Source: Phoma sp. XZ068 | Lineage: Eukaryota > Ascomycota > Dothideomycetes > Pleosporales > Didymellaceae | Reading direction: 5' to 3' | Assembly: GCA_004835665.1 (NCBI GenBank) | Contig: RBKR01000018.1 | Location: 868,001 to 932,000 of the forward strand | DNA: 64,000 nt | Shown: one piece after another, positions 22,994 through 34,466 of the stretch | Layout of the letters: each line of letters starts with the position of its first letter | How positions within the stretch are numbered: the stretch's first letter is position 1 | The notes under the pieces: generated by a model | Told to the model about the DNA's origin: nothing | Databases searched by the model: none | Seen by the model: only the letters and a program-made list of their open reading frames with translations | Position numbers and translations under genes: made by a program

Positions 22994-24792
22994 TTAGACG
23001 TATGCCACAGTGTGGTCATCGCGGAAAGTTGCATTGAACCCGAGAGAAGCCTCGCCACCAGCGACTGATGGGCCGGCTACCACCAGCTCCCCAATTGATT
23101 GCTCCTCGGTGGTCTTGAGGGTAGGCGTATTTCTGACCTTGATCTCCACGCTACTCAGGGGAACACCAAAATGGCTGTGCTTGCCCGATGATGTTCCCAG
23201 CCTGTAGTCGTACATGTTCGTCTGCGCGACGGCACCAGCGACCTTTGCGGCTGTCAAAGCATACACGATGCGCGCTTGAGTGTAAATACGCAAGTCTGAC
23301 AAATCCTTGGAGCTCAGCGGAGGTGTATTCAAGCCTGCCCGTTCGGATGTGAACACCAGGCGCAGCTTGCCGGGAGTAGTTCCAATCGATGCTCTTGCGG
23401 GCGCGTTAAGACGGCTGACGAAATTGTCGGTGGGCAGGCGGCCGGAGGCGAGCACTTGTGATTCGAGGTAGTGGGCAAGCTGCTTCAAGCTGCCAACGGC
23501 GGATGCAGCAGTTGTGCTGTGAACCTTTGCGGCGGTCTCAGCGGACACTACTACGATGGTAGGAGCCAGGGAGCGCGTGGCCAGGGTCAGATCAACGCCG
23601 GGGCCTGCGACTGAGTTGATGATGACGGTGGAGTGGGAGAAGAGCGCGGCAAGAGTGAGGCAGAGACAGTACGAGTTGGTGAAGGCATCAGCCGGGAGGA
23701 AAGTGTCCGAAGCCGAGAAGCGCTGTACGGTGGGCAGCGAGGTGATGAGCGAGCCGACGGCAGCAGCAATGTTCTTCTGGAGTCAGCAGTTGGTCTCGGT
23801 GGAGACTAGGAAGACGTACCTGTTGGGTAAACTCGACGATTTCAGCTGGCTTACCTGCAGCCTCCTGCCAAAGGAAGATGACGTTCGGAGCCTTGGTGGT
23901 GTCTGACGGCAAGACGGGTTCGGTGTGCTTCGAGTCCTGGACGAGCTCATGCCAGACGGAGACGTCTACCTTGCCGCCGATGCCCTCGGGAACCTCGCTC
24001 CAGTCCATGTGCCGGCTGGTCTTCTCGACGGTCCACACAATCTGGCGCAAGGCGGGCACACTGCGGGTGACGTCGGCGAGGGGGATGGAGCCGGCTTGTG
24101 CGATGAGGGCGTCGGCGCCGGTCGCCTGGAGGAGCTCGACGAGGGAGGCATGTGGCTGGTTGTAGGGGATGAGGATGGGGGTGAAGCCGTAGAAGGCGGC
24201 GGCGAACAGCACGGCCAGGAACTCGAGGCTGTTGGGCAAGTAGACGGCGACGCGCTTGGCGTTGTGCTCGTGCAGGTGCTTGCCCACGATGGCGATCTCC
24301 TTGGAGACTCCGGGGATGTTGTGCTCGGAGATGTCCTCCTTGCCCAGCACGGTCATGACGGTGGCGGTGCCGCTGGAGCTGGCCTTCTTCTCCAGCGGAA
24401 TCTCGCCCGTGACGCGGCGCCAGATGTCGCGGAGGTCGCCGTCCTTGCCGGCCGAGTACATGGGCGCGCCCGGCGGCTTGACGGCGAGGCCGGTGCGCAG
24501 AGAGTCTGGGAGAAGGGGTCAGCGGAGCTACTCGGCAGTGCGAGGGTGCGGTCAACGTACGGCCATGCGGGGTCTCGGGAGACCTGAAGATGGCCGACTC
24601 GCCCGGCTGCCTCACGTACGAGGCCTGTGCCTGGCGGGCCAGGAGCAGCGGGTGCGTGTCGGCATCGGCGTTGTTGGCGACGACCCAGCCCACGAAGGCC
24701 AGCAGGCCGACGAGCAGCACGGTCGAGTATGCATTCCAGCCCTGGAACAGGTCGGCGATGGCGCCGTCCAGCTGCTCCAAGAGACCGGGCAT
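22994..24792 (-). CDS. ANL-superfamily (AMP-binding) membrane protein, motifs degenerate
   Basis: Three exons (24792-24561, 24505-23820, 23776-22994; introns 24506-24560 and 23777-23819) encode 566 residues. One transmembrane segment lies near residues 22-40. The remainder follows the acyl-CoA synthetase fold: KRVAVYLPNSLEFLAVLFAA and FYGFTPILIPYN match the first core region. The ATP-binding motif, normally a Ser/Thr/Gly-rich loop followed by a lysine, reads WQEAAGKPAEIVEF. The later YGxTE and TGD motifs are not recognisable. The protein ends without the small C-terminal domain that carries the catalytic lysine. I therefore expect a non-catalytic or strongly altered relative. No stops or frameshifts are seen, so it seems maintained. 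It is divergent from the nucleoporin gene. Confidence 0.75.
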
Positions 24793-25175
24793 GGTGGCGG
24801 CACGCAGAAGAGGCAGAGTGCGCAGAAACGCGGGTGTGAGGGAAGAAGAGGGAAGCGGAGCGCAGCGCGGGCTGACAGCTATGACGGCGCGGGTCCTACG
24901 GGAGAGCTAGCGGCCGTGGAGCCCGCGCCCGCGCCACAGCGCAGAAGGCTCCGACGCGCCGACGTGCGTCCTGGGCAGTTGTTTTGACAACCGTCCCTGC
25001 GCCCATCACCGCCCGCCTTGCCATGCTCCCATAGCCGCCCCGGCCGTCCAGCGACAGCGATACTAACCACCAGCCCACAGTCACAGCGCAGCGCCTGCTA
25101 CCGCGCCCCTCTCCGGCCCAGTCCTTGCCGCGCCCCGGCCCAGTCCCTGCAGCGCCCCGGCCCCGTCGCGCTCCC
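24793..25175. promoter_or_regulatory. Shared divergent promoter region
   Basis: About 380 bp of GC-rich DNA between two genes pointing away from each other (AMP-binding-like and nucleoporin). It must hold both promoters. No clear TATA box is visible. The frame of the right gene stays open upstream to 25125. Confidence 0.55.
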
Positions 25176-26035
25176 ATGGCCCTCTCCATGGCAGCGCCTG
25201 CGACACCACAGACGCCGACAGCAGCACCACACTCGCCGCAGCTGCACACGCCCAATGGCACCTGGAAGCACCCCAAGTTCGACGAAATCACCCGCCGCCA
25301 GTATGCGACCACCTTCGACGAGACCAACGTGCGCGCCATTGTCGCCAACGCCGCCCTCCTCGCCGTCTCGTTCTGCGCAGACGCAGTCACGTCCAAGGTG
25401 AAGCTGCTGGAGTACGCTGCGTACGTGCATGTAGAAGCGCCCCCAAGCTCCCCGCTGACCATTGGCCCAGTACGCCCATCAACGCCCTCATCCACCACAC
25501 CCCTTACAGCGAATGGGGCATCCTCGCCATACGCCTGTTCTTCGCCGTCAACATCGTCAACGCCTTCCTGCCCCTCGTCCGCCGCTACTACCCCGACGAC
25601 ATTGCCGACATCCCCCTCACGCCCTCGCAGCGCACCTCCATGGGCCTCAAACCCAGCGCCTCGTCGCACACGCCCGCCTCCGCCTACGCTTCGCCCGCCT
25701 ACGTGACACCGCCGCGCTACTCGAGATCCACCCCGCGAAGCAGCTTCAGCAACCAGGGCGAGCGCCCTTTGCTGGGTTCCGGCAGTCCCGCTGCAAGTCT
25801 GGGACGGTCCATATCGAACTCGTCCTACTCGCCCGGCGGTCTGAGCGGCTCAGCCACAAAACGGTCAAGCTATGGGGGAGCCAGCCCATTCAACAGTAGC
25901 CTGTTTGGTGACAGTGGGTCCAGCACGGGTCCGGGTACCCCAACACCAGCTACAGGCAAGGCCAGTGTTGGGCTCAACAACAAATGGCTGTATGAGAAGC
26001 GCAGAGACAGTCCGAGGAATGGCATGTTTACATGA
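25176..26035 (+). CDS. Nuclear pore membrane protein, Pom34-like (NPCC family)
   Basis: Two exons (25176-25420 and 25471-26035; intron 25421-25470) encode 269 residues. After a Pro/Thr-rich start, the segment TWKHPKFDEITRRQ leads into two hydrophobic segments, VRAIVANAALLAVSF and GILAIRLFFAVNIVNAFLPL. The motif LTPSQRTSMGL with downstream YVTPPRYSRSTPRSSF follows; this pattern is what I know from the fungal Pom34 (nuclear pore complex component) family. The C-terminal half is Ser/Gly-rich and disordered and ends KWLYEKRRDSPRNGMFT. The stop codon lies inside a short 21-bp tandem repeat. An in-frame ATG at 25125 would add 17 residues. Confidence 0.75.
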
Positions 26036-26078
26036 CCGCCATGGATGTTTACATGACCGCCGTGAATGTTTACATGAC
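26024..26078. repeat. 21-bp tandem repeat spanning the nucleoporin stop codon
   Basis: Three copies of a 21-bp unit beginning ATGTTTACATGA start at 26024, 26045 and 26066; the third is partial. The first copy contains the stop codon of the upstream gene. The copies differ by single bases (GCCATGG versus GCCGTGA). Confidence 0.85.
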
Positions 26079-26615
26079 TATCGTTAGGCGAGGCGTGAGC
26101 GCGGTTAAGAGAGTTAGATGGGATGCAAAGCACTGCGAGTAGACACCGCTTTATACCCTGATATATTGCGTAGGCGTTTGGGATTTGTACCTGTAATGCA
26201 TGGTCGCACATCATTTGCACCGTCTTGGTCTGCAATTAATCTGCCCAGTCAAATTACTGAGCTCACCAAACTACAGTGCTGCGAAGACATGTGATTGTTG
26301 ACCCACTTTTGTGTTTCTCAAAATGCAATGCGTGTTTGTAAAGCGGAGATCCATCCATCAACAACTTGCTGCTTCACCAGACTTGGTCTGTTCAAAACTC
26401 ACTCGAAATACGCAGGCTTCCCTCGTAGAGAGCGTAGTAGGCATCCTCCCAACCAATAAAGCACTGTTACCCTCAGGGTTCATACGTCGTAATATGATAC
26501 ATGCGAAAGTGCCTGGAGCTGATGCGCTCTACTACCCAGGCCACTGCATTCTTCTCCTCTCTCCCGCTTCTCATAAGCCAGGCCAGGCTATCATGTACAT
26601 TCTTCTCGCTCCACT

Positions 26616-27195
26616 CTACGAGAAGCGGTCACCCTTCCTACTCCTAAATACGTCGCTGGCTTCGTACTTGCTCTTCTCCTTGCCCTCCGTCTCCGGCGCG
26701 TGCCTCGTCGCCGCCGGGTCCTGGCTGGCCTGCAGGCTTGGATTCCCGCTGTCTTCGTGGGCCCGGTCTTCCCGTCGGATCCGGCCTGCTAATGCGCTCT
26801 TGTCGCCGGCTGACTGTGGCGCCGTTGTGTTGCTGCTCACGACGGCATTGGGGCTGATGGTCGGGTTCGACGACGGCTCGCCGTGCAGGCCGTGCGCTTG
26901 CTCGAGCTGGAACAGGCGTGCGCGCTTTTGCCTCTCGGCTTCTGCTTTCTGGGCGCGGTCGGCGTTGATCGACTTCTTCGCAAAGTAGTAGGCACCACCG
27001 CCGGCGGCGATGAGGGTTGCCCAGCCGTAGCTATTGCTGTGTTAGTGGGCTGTTGCGCATGGCTTGGTTGGATGCTGCGGGTGCTGGTGGAGCTGGCGGT
27101 GCTACGCGGAGCTGTGACGTACTACACGGATTTGACCTGGAGGCTGTTAGCTAGCCGTTGCAACGACGTGAGCAGATGGCGCGCACTGTGTTCAT
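26616..27195 (-). CDS. Small single-pass membrane protein, DUF4748-like
   Basis: The main exon 27036-26616 encodes about 139 residues. A Gly/Ala-rich hydrophobic segment YGWATLIAAGGGAYYFAKK is followed by SINADRAQKAEAERQKRAR and a polar, charged tail ending SRKGDRFS. This layout (short N-terminal membrane segment, then FAKKSINADR) resembles a small fungal family of unknown function, often predicted mitochondrial. The 5' exon is uncertain. The best ATG is at 27195 (MNT...), which needs one or two short introns to reach the main exon; no joining I tried has fully standard signals. The window shows nothing about its role. Confidence 0.6.
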
Positions 27196-28612
27196 GGTGG
27201 CAGATGTGGCTGAATGCAATCGAGGGATGGAGTGGGCGACGTCAAATGCGTGGGACGCTGTGAGCTTCCGAAATGTTTTCTTGGTGATGATGAAAGTGGT
27301 CTGATTCTGTAGGGCTGGACCATGTCCGTCGGCCATTGGCCAGAACATTGCAGCCACTCCACCTCTTTGTTCTGGTCGTCGCTCATAGTGACATGCAACC
27401 CAACCTCACCCCTCAACGCTCACGTTAACCTCAACATATCGTGTTGATCAACTCTTGCTCGGTGAGCTGCTCGAGCCGCGAGACACGGTAATCATGCATC
27501 GCACAGGAAGCACGATGCAGTTCGCTGATCGGAGCATCCCAAATAGGCAACCCGCGTCCATGATGGAGCAGCGTTTCACGGTAAGCTTTGATGCTGCGCA
27601 AGCAATCTGACTTGGGCATAGATAAGAGTAGAGCCGTGCAAAGACACAAGCATCTCATAGAAGGTCGGCCTGTGATAAGCTTCCGGGCACATCATCAGTG
27701 CGCTGGAACGGGCGGCAGCAATGCCTGTCAGGATGCGCCTCAAAACAATGCCTCGCCTCAAGCAGTAATCAACCGCCTGATCTCATTAATCGCATTGTCG
27801 AATACGCACCCTCTACGATGTGTTGACACAAAGGCCCCACGGCAACGTCTCATGAACGACCCACTCTTCCCAGCGCCTGACTCTCAAACACCAGCTTTCT
27901 TGAGGCTAACCCAACCTCATTGCCATATCACTCGCGCAATGTTTGATCGCTCTGGAATGCCAAGGCCTCGGCTGGTATCCGGACAGGAGATACATCGGGA
28001 TCAAGCTGTCGTGTTTCGCGCTGCCATATTGCCGCTTGGTTCGAAACTTGACACAAAAATCTTCAAACCCGAGTCGCTTCATCACTCAGCAAACAGCAGG
28101 CGCAACGCCCTTGGCACCAGAATCCTGCTCGTTGCATAGACCGCGTCTAGCTCTGTACGGGCTTTACAGGTTTGAGGCTGGTGGATGCGCCTCATCATGT
28201 CAGCTACGCGCCACCAAACTGACGAGGGCATCCTGCAGAGATACGAAGGTGGGCACCTGTTACTCGTTGCTCCGCGTGTCGGATCCCATGCCCATCCATC
28301 GAAAGACCTTCTCCAAGGGGGTCTGAGGCATTCTCAGGTTACCGACACCTGCATCCTTCCCTTCACCATGGTGGTAGCTTGTCTCGTGGGAGTGGGCACC
28401 GCGTTGGCCCTGAGCAAATTTCTTCTCTCTGTCAGCGTTGGGCATGCCTCTCAGTCGAGAGTATATAGATTCACTTGAAGATCCACAAAGTATATTCTAC
28501 CTCCATCACCAATCAACAGTTCTCCACTGTCCGTCGTTCTCTTCCCCTCTTTCCTTCTTTACGTTCTATTCTACGCGCCGGACGCTATCTCTATTTTACC
28601 TTTTCAATTACA
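27196..28612. other. Intergenic region with unconvincing open frames
   Basis: About 1.4 kb. A 183-codon frame at 27588-28139 (+) has average composition, no domain I recognise and an overlapping frame on the other strand, so I leave it uncalled. The right end holds the Egh16-like promoter, with a TATA-like TATATAG near 28460 and a pyrimidine-rich leader (28500-28600) just before the ATG. Confidence 0.5.
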
Positions 28613-30171
28613 ATGTATTACTCAGCTTCCGCCATTGCGCTAGTCGCCTTCGCCGCCAATGTTCAGGCTCACGGAGTCATCCTCGCCGCAGTTGGAGAAT
28701 CGGGCCAGAGTCAAGGCTTCTTGGGTATGATATTTGACGCACTACTTGAGGCTACAGCATTTTGATATATCCACAGTCGACCAGAACCTTGCTCGTAACT
28801 GCACAACCATCTCGCCATGCCAGCAGGACTCTACCATCATTCGTGACTCCGAGATCAAGCAAAACATCGTAAACTCTTGTGGACGAACCGAGATCGCCGG
28901 CAACATCGATGTCGGCGAGCAGACTGAGAATGAGCTGGCTGCCAACCGTATAACCCAGGTCTCCGGCGGCACTGTAATGACTGTCACTATCCACCAGGTC
29001 AGTAACACGCCTTGGATCTCTATTCCCAATGACTAATGAACTTTCAAGGTCAACGCTGACGGTGCCGGACCTTACGAGTGCGACCTTGACGAGACCAGCA
29101 ATGCTGCTACCAAGTTCACTAAGCTCAAGGTTGCCAACAATGTCCCTGGTGCCAACGGACTCTCGCAAGCCAAGGAGCAGGACTTCACCATCAGTGTTGC
29201 TATGCCCGACAACTTCAACTGCATTGGTGCATCGACCGGTAACATTTGCACTGTACGCTGCCGCAACAACGCTGTAGCTGGCCCCTTCGGAGGCTGCTTC
29301 GCTGTTCAGCAGACCGATGGACAGGGCCGTACAGACAACACTGCTGCTGGTAAGTCCCACCTTTCTTCTTTTATCAGCACTATCGTCCCAAGTACATAGA
29401 CTCACCTTCCCGGTAGGTGTCGACACAGCACAAACACTTGCTGGTATCTCCGATCAGATCCTACAGAACAAGCAGGATCTTGCTGTAGCCATCGCAGCCA
29501 ACCAGGCTGCTGGTGCTGCCGGTGGCAATGAGGGTGCGAGTGCCATATCTGGTGCGTTTTTCTCCTTTCGTCACGCTTCACATCACCGCTCGAATCGAGG
29601 CTAACTTCGTCCAGCTCTTGTTTCTGCCACAGCTGCGCCCACAGTAGCTACCCAGCCTGCCGCAGTGGGCAATGGTAACGGTCAGAACCAGAATGCAGGT
29701 GGTAACAACCAGAATGCAGGCGGTAACAACCAGAATGCAGGTGGTAACAACCAGAATGCAGGTGGTAACAACAGGGGCAAGGGCAAGGGCAATGGAAACA
29801 ACCAGAACGCAGCTGGAGGAAACCAGAATGCCGCTGGAGGAAACCAGAATGCCGCTGGAGGAAACCAGAATGCCGCTGGAGGAAACCAGAATGCCGCTGG
29901 AGGAAATCAAAACGCAGCTGGCGGAAACCAGGCCGCAGCCGGCGGAAACCAGAACGCAGCCGGTGGAAATCAAAACGCAGCTGGCGGAAACCAAGCCGCA
30001 GCTGGAGGGAACCAGAACGCAGCTGGAGGAAACCAGAACGCAGCTGGCGGGAACAAGGGCGCCGCCGGTGGAAACCAAGCCGCCGCTGGTGGAAATGGAC
30101 GCGGAGCCAACGGCGCCGGCAAGAACAACAAGCGGTCCAACACCAAGTTCCTCTCTAGGTTCCTCCTATGA
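28613..30171 (+). CDS. Egh16/GAS1/MAS-like secreted protein with heptapeptide repeat tail
   Basis: Five exons (introns 28725-28776, 28998-29048, 29350-29416 and 29552-29614) encode 441 residues. The signal peptide ends at VQAHG. The mature domain has the regular cysteines and GxxNGLSQAKEQDF-type core of the Egh16-like family (PF11327 as I recall), known from appressorial proteins such as Magnaporthe GAS1 and MAS3. The last exon adds a low-complexity tail: four copies of NQNAGGN, then about a dozen copies of a heptapeptide of the form NQ(N/A)AAGG, ending in a basic KNNKRSNTKF. The protein is probably extracellular. In relatives the family is linked to host penetration; that role here is inference. 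Confidence 0.88.
29680..30110 (+). repeat. 21-bp coding minisatellite (heptapeptide repeats)
   Basis: A run of 21-bp units, mostly GGAAACCAGAATGCCGCTG-like, encodes NQNAAGG. Neighbouring units at about 29820-29910 are identical over a full period, while later ones carry silent changes and N-to-A swaps. An earlier block (29690-29775) uses a related unit encoding NQNAGGN. A repeat of this type can expand or contract in frame. It also keeps other reading frames open on both strands, and those are shadows. Confidence 0.9.
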
Positions 30172-31404
30172 GACTTGACCCAGAACGACAGTGTAAGACT
30201 ATGAAACCCGCCATGTAGACCGAAAACATTGAGCGCTTTGGTCGCTTGCTTTTCCTTTCTCTCTTCTGTAGGCTTAGCCGATACCTTGCATAGACATGTA
30301 TATACCCTTATCAAAGCATGTTCTCACAACGTCTTGAATATTTGCCATGATGAACTTGTTGCAGCAACTGAACTCCCCTTGACGTTGTTCCTTGGCAGAT
30401 CTGCCGGAGAGCAGTCGCTCGTGACGGGCGCTAGTTGACAATGGCGGCTGCCAGCAGCGGCGGTTTCGAGCGTTCTCAGAGTGGAGCCAAATGGCAACGG
30501 TTACTGCAAAATGCGCTTGCAGGTGTCAGTAGACCGTACTTGAGATAAATCGTCCAGTACATGCATATATCTGCACCATCCAATCAGCAAATTGGCAATC
30601 CAGCTGACACGGGTGTGCGCGCTGAAACAAGACAACGGAAACAGGCACGCAATCGCTCGCAAGCAATGTCGTGATTGCCTGCTCACTAATGCGCGGAAAT
30701 GGCGCTCTCCTCTGACGTGCAACTGCCACGAACAGCAGGTGGCGGCGGGCTTTAGCTTTGCCGCTGGCAGGTGCTGGAGTCACAATGGCCCTGGTCTCAC
30801 ACCAGAGTGGGCTGATCGATCCGACGATGGGCGGTAAAGAGAGCGGATAGGGACGCGTCGGGCGCCCACCAGATGGGCAGGTTACGGGACTACCCCACAT
30901 ATTCCGTGCATACAATTACCTTACGCCTCTCCCGAGTTGCGTGTGCTTGCTGTGAAACATTCTCCCGTAATCTGTTTGTCAGGCACCAGCTTTCCAAGCA
31001 ATCCATCAGCTTCGGCAATTACAAGCTAGCAACTTCGGAATTAGCGGCCGGCATACCAAAGCGATCGTGAAGCAGTCCTACAAAGAGGAGCTCCTCCCAG
31101 GAATTTTGAGGTGCAAGCCGTTCGATCGCCCGACTGCAGGACCACTTTGCATCATCGCGCACGCTAGATTGTGAGTACCCTTGTTGAACATAAAACAGAG
31201 CTGCCCGTCTGCGGTGTGATTCAGTTGTTATTCATTTCTGTTCAGCCACTTTGAAGGTAGCTGACTTTGAAAGCCACACATCCTCATTCAGCCGTTCACC
31301 CTTGAATACAGCTGCCTAGCCCTACCAGCATAAAGATAGTTGGACTTGCACGTTGGGAGACAGACTGAATCTGAGCTCTTTTCAACTTCAAAACACACAT
31401 CACA
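30172..31404. other. Intergenic region
   Basis: About 1.2 kb downstream of the Egh16-like gene. Overlapping short frames (30526-30915 minus, 30592-30837 plus and others) show no family features. Nothing else is recognised. Confidence 0.5.
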
Positions 31405-31746
31405 ATGGCCATTTCAACACACGCCCTCTCCTCGATCCGCAGGTACTCGTCATCTGTACCACGCGATCCACATTATCGGCTCAAAGCAACACTCGCGACG
31501 GGCTATGTTGTATCGGCACTTGCGCTGCCGTTTGTTCCACCACTCCTTGAGACACGGAGAGCAAAGGCAGATGGGAGTTATCTGACGAGGTGAGTACCGT
31601 ATGCTTTTCTGGTGGTGGATGGTAGCGGAAGAAGACTCATCCAGCCAATCAACGACAAACGACGTGAAGTACAACGAAGAACAAGGCTGAGCATGTGTAG
31701 GGAGAACGTGTATTGCTCGAGCCAGTTCCATCAGTGCGCTCGCTGA
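31405..31746 (+). CDS. Possible small two-exon gene, unknown
   Basis: An ATG at 31405 opens 62 codons with a mitochondrial-presequence-like start (Arg and Ser rich, RRYSSS) and one hydrophobic stretch LATGYVVSALALPFVPPLL. Removing a GT...AG segment at 31590-31700 keeps frame and ends the protein after 76 residues. I do not recognise the family. The 3' half is weak evidence: other frames continue to about 32060, and a second possible intron starts near 31758. Treat this as a candidate only. Confidence 0.35.
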
Positions 31747-32310
31747 GCAGGACTATGGGTACGCTTTGTCTTGACTTCTCTCGTCGCTGTGTTGGTGCTC
31801 ATGTTGTTCTGCAGGCGTTCAATGTGCACACACAACACAAGACTTTGTTTTTGCATTCGCGCATTCATCATACCCGGCAATCTTCTTTTGTCTTTGGCGT
31901 TTGGGGATCTGCACAAGTACGGCATAGTTGGCGTTTGGGACTCTACGTCTGCATTGGATATGTACAAGCAAGGTGCTGCAGGACGATACGTAGCAATTGT
32001 CACTCCAATCCAAGCACTCATTCGATACACCACCTCGGTACTGTCCATATGTGATCCATGAGCATTGTTCGTCGGCCTAGACTGTATACGCCGGGTGGTG
32101 TGACTGCACGGTCTAGGCTGTGAAGAGGGCGCGGGCGTGTGAAGACAGTGCATCGCTGCAGCCAACGTCACTGGTCTGAGCTGCCCCTCCCCCACACCAA
32201 AAGTACCGCCCCGCCAGGAGCCGCAACCAACTGCTGCAGCCTGCGAACGCTCGACGCGACTTTGACCGCGCTGCACCCCCAGCCCCCCCAGACCCCGACC
32301 CACCGGCACA

Positions 32311-34293
32311 ATGGCGTCGACCCTGCTGGGCAGCATCGACCACCGGCTGCCGAACGAGCTCAGCCTCGCCGTGGTGCAGCACCTCGCGAGCGACAACCGC
32401 ACGCTCTGCAGCCTCGCGCAGACATGCCGCGGGTTCCAGCAGCTCGCCGAAGAGCACCTGTACAAGACGATCAAGCTGCGGTCGGTGCGCGACCTCCAGC
32501 GCATCATCGCCGCGTTTGCTGCGCGCCACGACCGCGTGCGCGCCGTGCAGACGCTGCAGATCCTGTACCGATGGAACGAGCACCTCGACGTCAGCCTGGA
32601 GCGGCGCAAGGCCTTCAACGAGTGCGTCGCGCAGATGGTCAACCTGCGCGACTGGCACGTCGAGAGCCCCTACGACAACTTCAAGTGGGAGAAGGGCGGC
32701 CACGAGTGGGTCGAGGGCGACATGGAGCGCTTCCGCCACGCCCTGGAGAAGGCCTGCGTTGACGGTGCGCAGGAGAAGGAGCGCTTTGCACGCGACCGCA
32801 GTCTGAGCCGCAGCCTGCAGCGCACCGTGGGGCTGGCCCAGCTCGAGTCGCTCACCATCCATTCGCACGGCGCCCATGCAGACTTCTGGCCGCTGGACGG
32901 CTTCCACTGCCTCTTCCGCCACCCGAGCCTCCGCCATCTGCACGTCTCCTGCGTCACCTTCCCCAAGGCCTTGGACGTGCTGGAACCGCACAAGCGCACC
33001 ACACCGCTCACGACTCTCATCTTCGACGAGTGCAACCTGGAACCCAAGAGTCTCCAGCACATCCTGGGCACTCCGGAAAAACTAAAGCACCTCACCATTG
33101 GCGAGAACGTCTTCAACATCAGCAGAAGCGTGGGCTGCTCTCCGCGCCTTACTCCGGATCCTGTTGCAGCCTTGGACGCCATTGCACCCGTTGCACACTC
33201 ACTAGAGAGCCTGACACACCTCGATTCTCAATGGCGCCTCAACCCAGACAAACACATCATCGTTCGCAAGCGTGTGTCAGGCCATGGAATGCGCCAATTC
33301 CACGCTCTCAAGTCCATCGAGTGCGACACAGACTCCTTCCTCCACGAAGCCATCGTCATGAACCGTGACCTCTGCCCACCCAACCTCGACACCCTAATCG
33401 TGCGCCGCCACTTCTACGTCGCCGAGAACTTCTTCGACTACCTCCCAGATGTAGGCATCTACACCGTGCTTCCCTCCCTCAACACGCTTGAGCTTCGACA
33501 ATCAGCAGCCTCCCTTAACGTCCTTGCCACTTCCGAGTACATCTGCGAACCAGATCGTCTGCGCAACCGCCACGCATACGCTTACAAGCTGTTCAAGAAC
33601 GATATCAATTTCAAAGTCAGCATCGAGCTTGGGCGCGGCTCCTCCCTAATCCCACCCTATCTGCACGGCGAGCCAGTGCCAATAGTCCGCTGCCTGTACG
33701 ACGCCTCACGAGTCGGGTTCAGGCGTCATATCAACAACGATCCCGTTGTCCCTGATGATCTCGAGTGTGGTGGCCAAGTGCACCAATTGAACCCGTTTCA
33801 TCCTTTCCATAGCGAGAGTCCCAACACACACCTTCTCGAACCTACCCGCTCCCGGTCGCGGTCCAGGAGCCCGCTTCCCGCTGCCACCACCCCTGACCTA
33901 CCCGAGACAGATCAGCTTGGCGACGAACATGTCCAGCAAATTACCGGCGAAACGGGCCGCTTACTAGACACTATGAAAGGCCGCTTTGACCGCGGGTGGC
34001 GCCTCGACCCCGACGTCGATGAGGCGTGGGACGAGAACGACGATTTTGAGGGCACGGATGAGGAGACTGATAGTGATTTGGAGGCGATGATAGCCGATCT
34101 GCAGAACGATGGCGACGAGGAGACATTTATGCAATTCATCGAACACATGCAGGAGCAAGGGATCGAGATCGAGCTGCAGAGTGAGGATGAGGACGATGAC
34201 GGTGATGGCGATTTTGTTGAGGCAGGGAATGTGGATACTGATTGGGAGGATGCCGAGGATGATTTGGAGGAACATGACGCCGACCTGGACTGA
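32311..34293 (+). CDS. F-box protein with leucine-rich segments and acidic tail
   Basis: A single exon of 660 residues. The N-terminus RLPNELSLAVVQHLASDNRTLCSLAQTCRGFQQLAEEHLYKTI is an F-box-like motif, the part that docks on Skp1 in SCF ubiquitin ligases. Leu-rich stretches (for example TLIFDECNLEPKSLQHIL near 33020) suggest a repeat-type substrate-binding region. The C-terminal 130 residues are strongly acidic (runs of Asp/Glu, about 34010-34290), with a short RSRSRSRSP patch before them. It is convergent with the next gene, 173 bp stop to stop. The target protein is unknown. Confidence 0.8.
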   Translation: MASTLLGSIDHRLPNELSLAVVQHLASDNRTLCSLAQTCRGFQQLAEEHLYKTIKLRSVRDLQRIIAAFAARHDRVRAVQTLQILYRWNEHLDVSLERRKAFNECVAQMVNLRDWHVESPYDNFKWEKGGHEWVEGDMERFRHALEKACVDGAQEKERFARDRSLSRSLQRTVGLAQLESLTIHSHGAHADFWPLDGFHCLFRHPSLRHLHVSCVTFPKALDVLEPHKRTTPLTTLIFDECNLEPKSLQHILGTPEKLKHLTIGENVFNISRSVGCSPRLTPDPVAALDAIAPVAHSLESLTHLDSQWRLNPDKHIIVRKRVSGHGMRQFHALKSIECDTDSFLHEAIVMNRDLCPPNLDTLIVRRHFYVAENFFDYLPDVGIYTVLPSLNTLELRQSAASLNVLATSEYICEPDRLRNRHAYAYKLFKNDINFKVSIELGRGSSLIPPYLHGEPVPIVRCLYDASRVGFRRHINNDPVVPDDLECGGQVHQLNPFHPFHSESPNTHLLEPTRSRSRSRSPLPAATTPDLPETDQLGDEHVQQITGETGRLLDTMKGRFDRGWRLDPDVDEAWDENDDFEGTDEETDSDLEAMIADLQNDGDEETFMQFIEHMQEQGIEIELQSEDEDDDGDGDFVEAGNVDTDWEDAEDDLEEHDADLD

Positions 34294-34466
34294 GATGGTG
34301 AGTCACTGGAAGGGAAAGCAGATAAAGTCCGAGTGGAACGGACAATACGGTTTACCATTTTGGAGAGCGAAAGGCACACACTACTCTAGAATCCTAATGA
34401 GCAAAACGATACTTGCGCCACTAGCCAAGTACATTGCTGGAAGTACATGAACTTGAGCCGGTGGCT

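Noticed and set aside
27588..28139. 183-codon plus-strand frame
   Set aside because: No domain, no splice support and overlapping frames on the other strand; cannot be told from chance.
29578..30078. Minus-strand frame with regular Val/Leu/Ser repeats
   Set aside because: It is produced by the 21-bp periodicity of the Egh16-like repeat tail, which keeps several frames open.
32113..33060. 315-codon minus-strand frame
   Set aside because: It lies opposite the F-box gene in GC-rich codons and runs into its upstream region; no family features.
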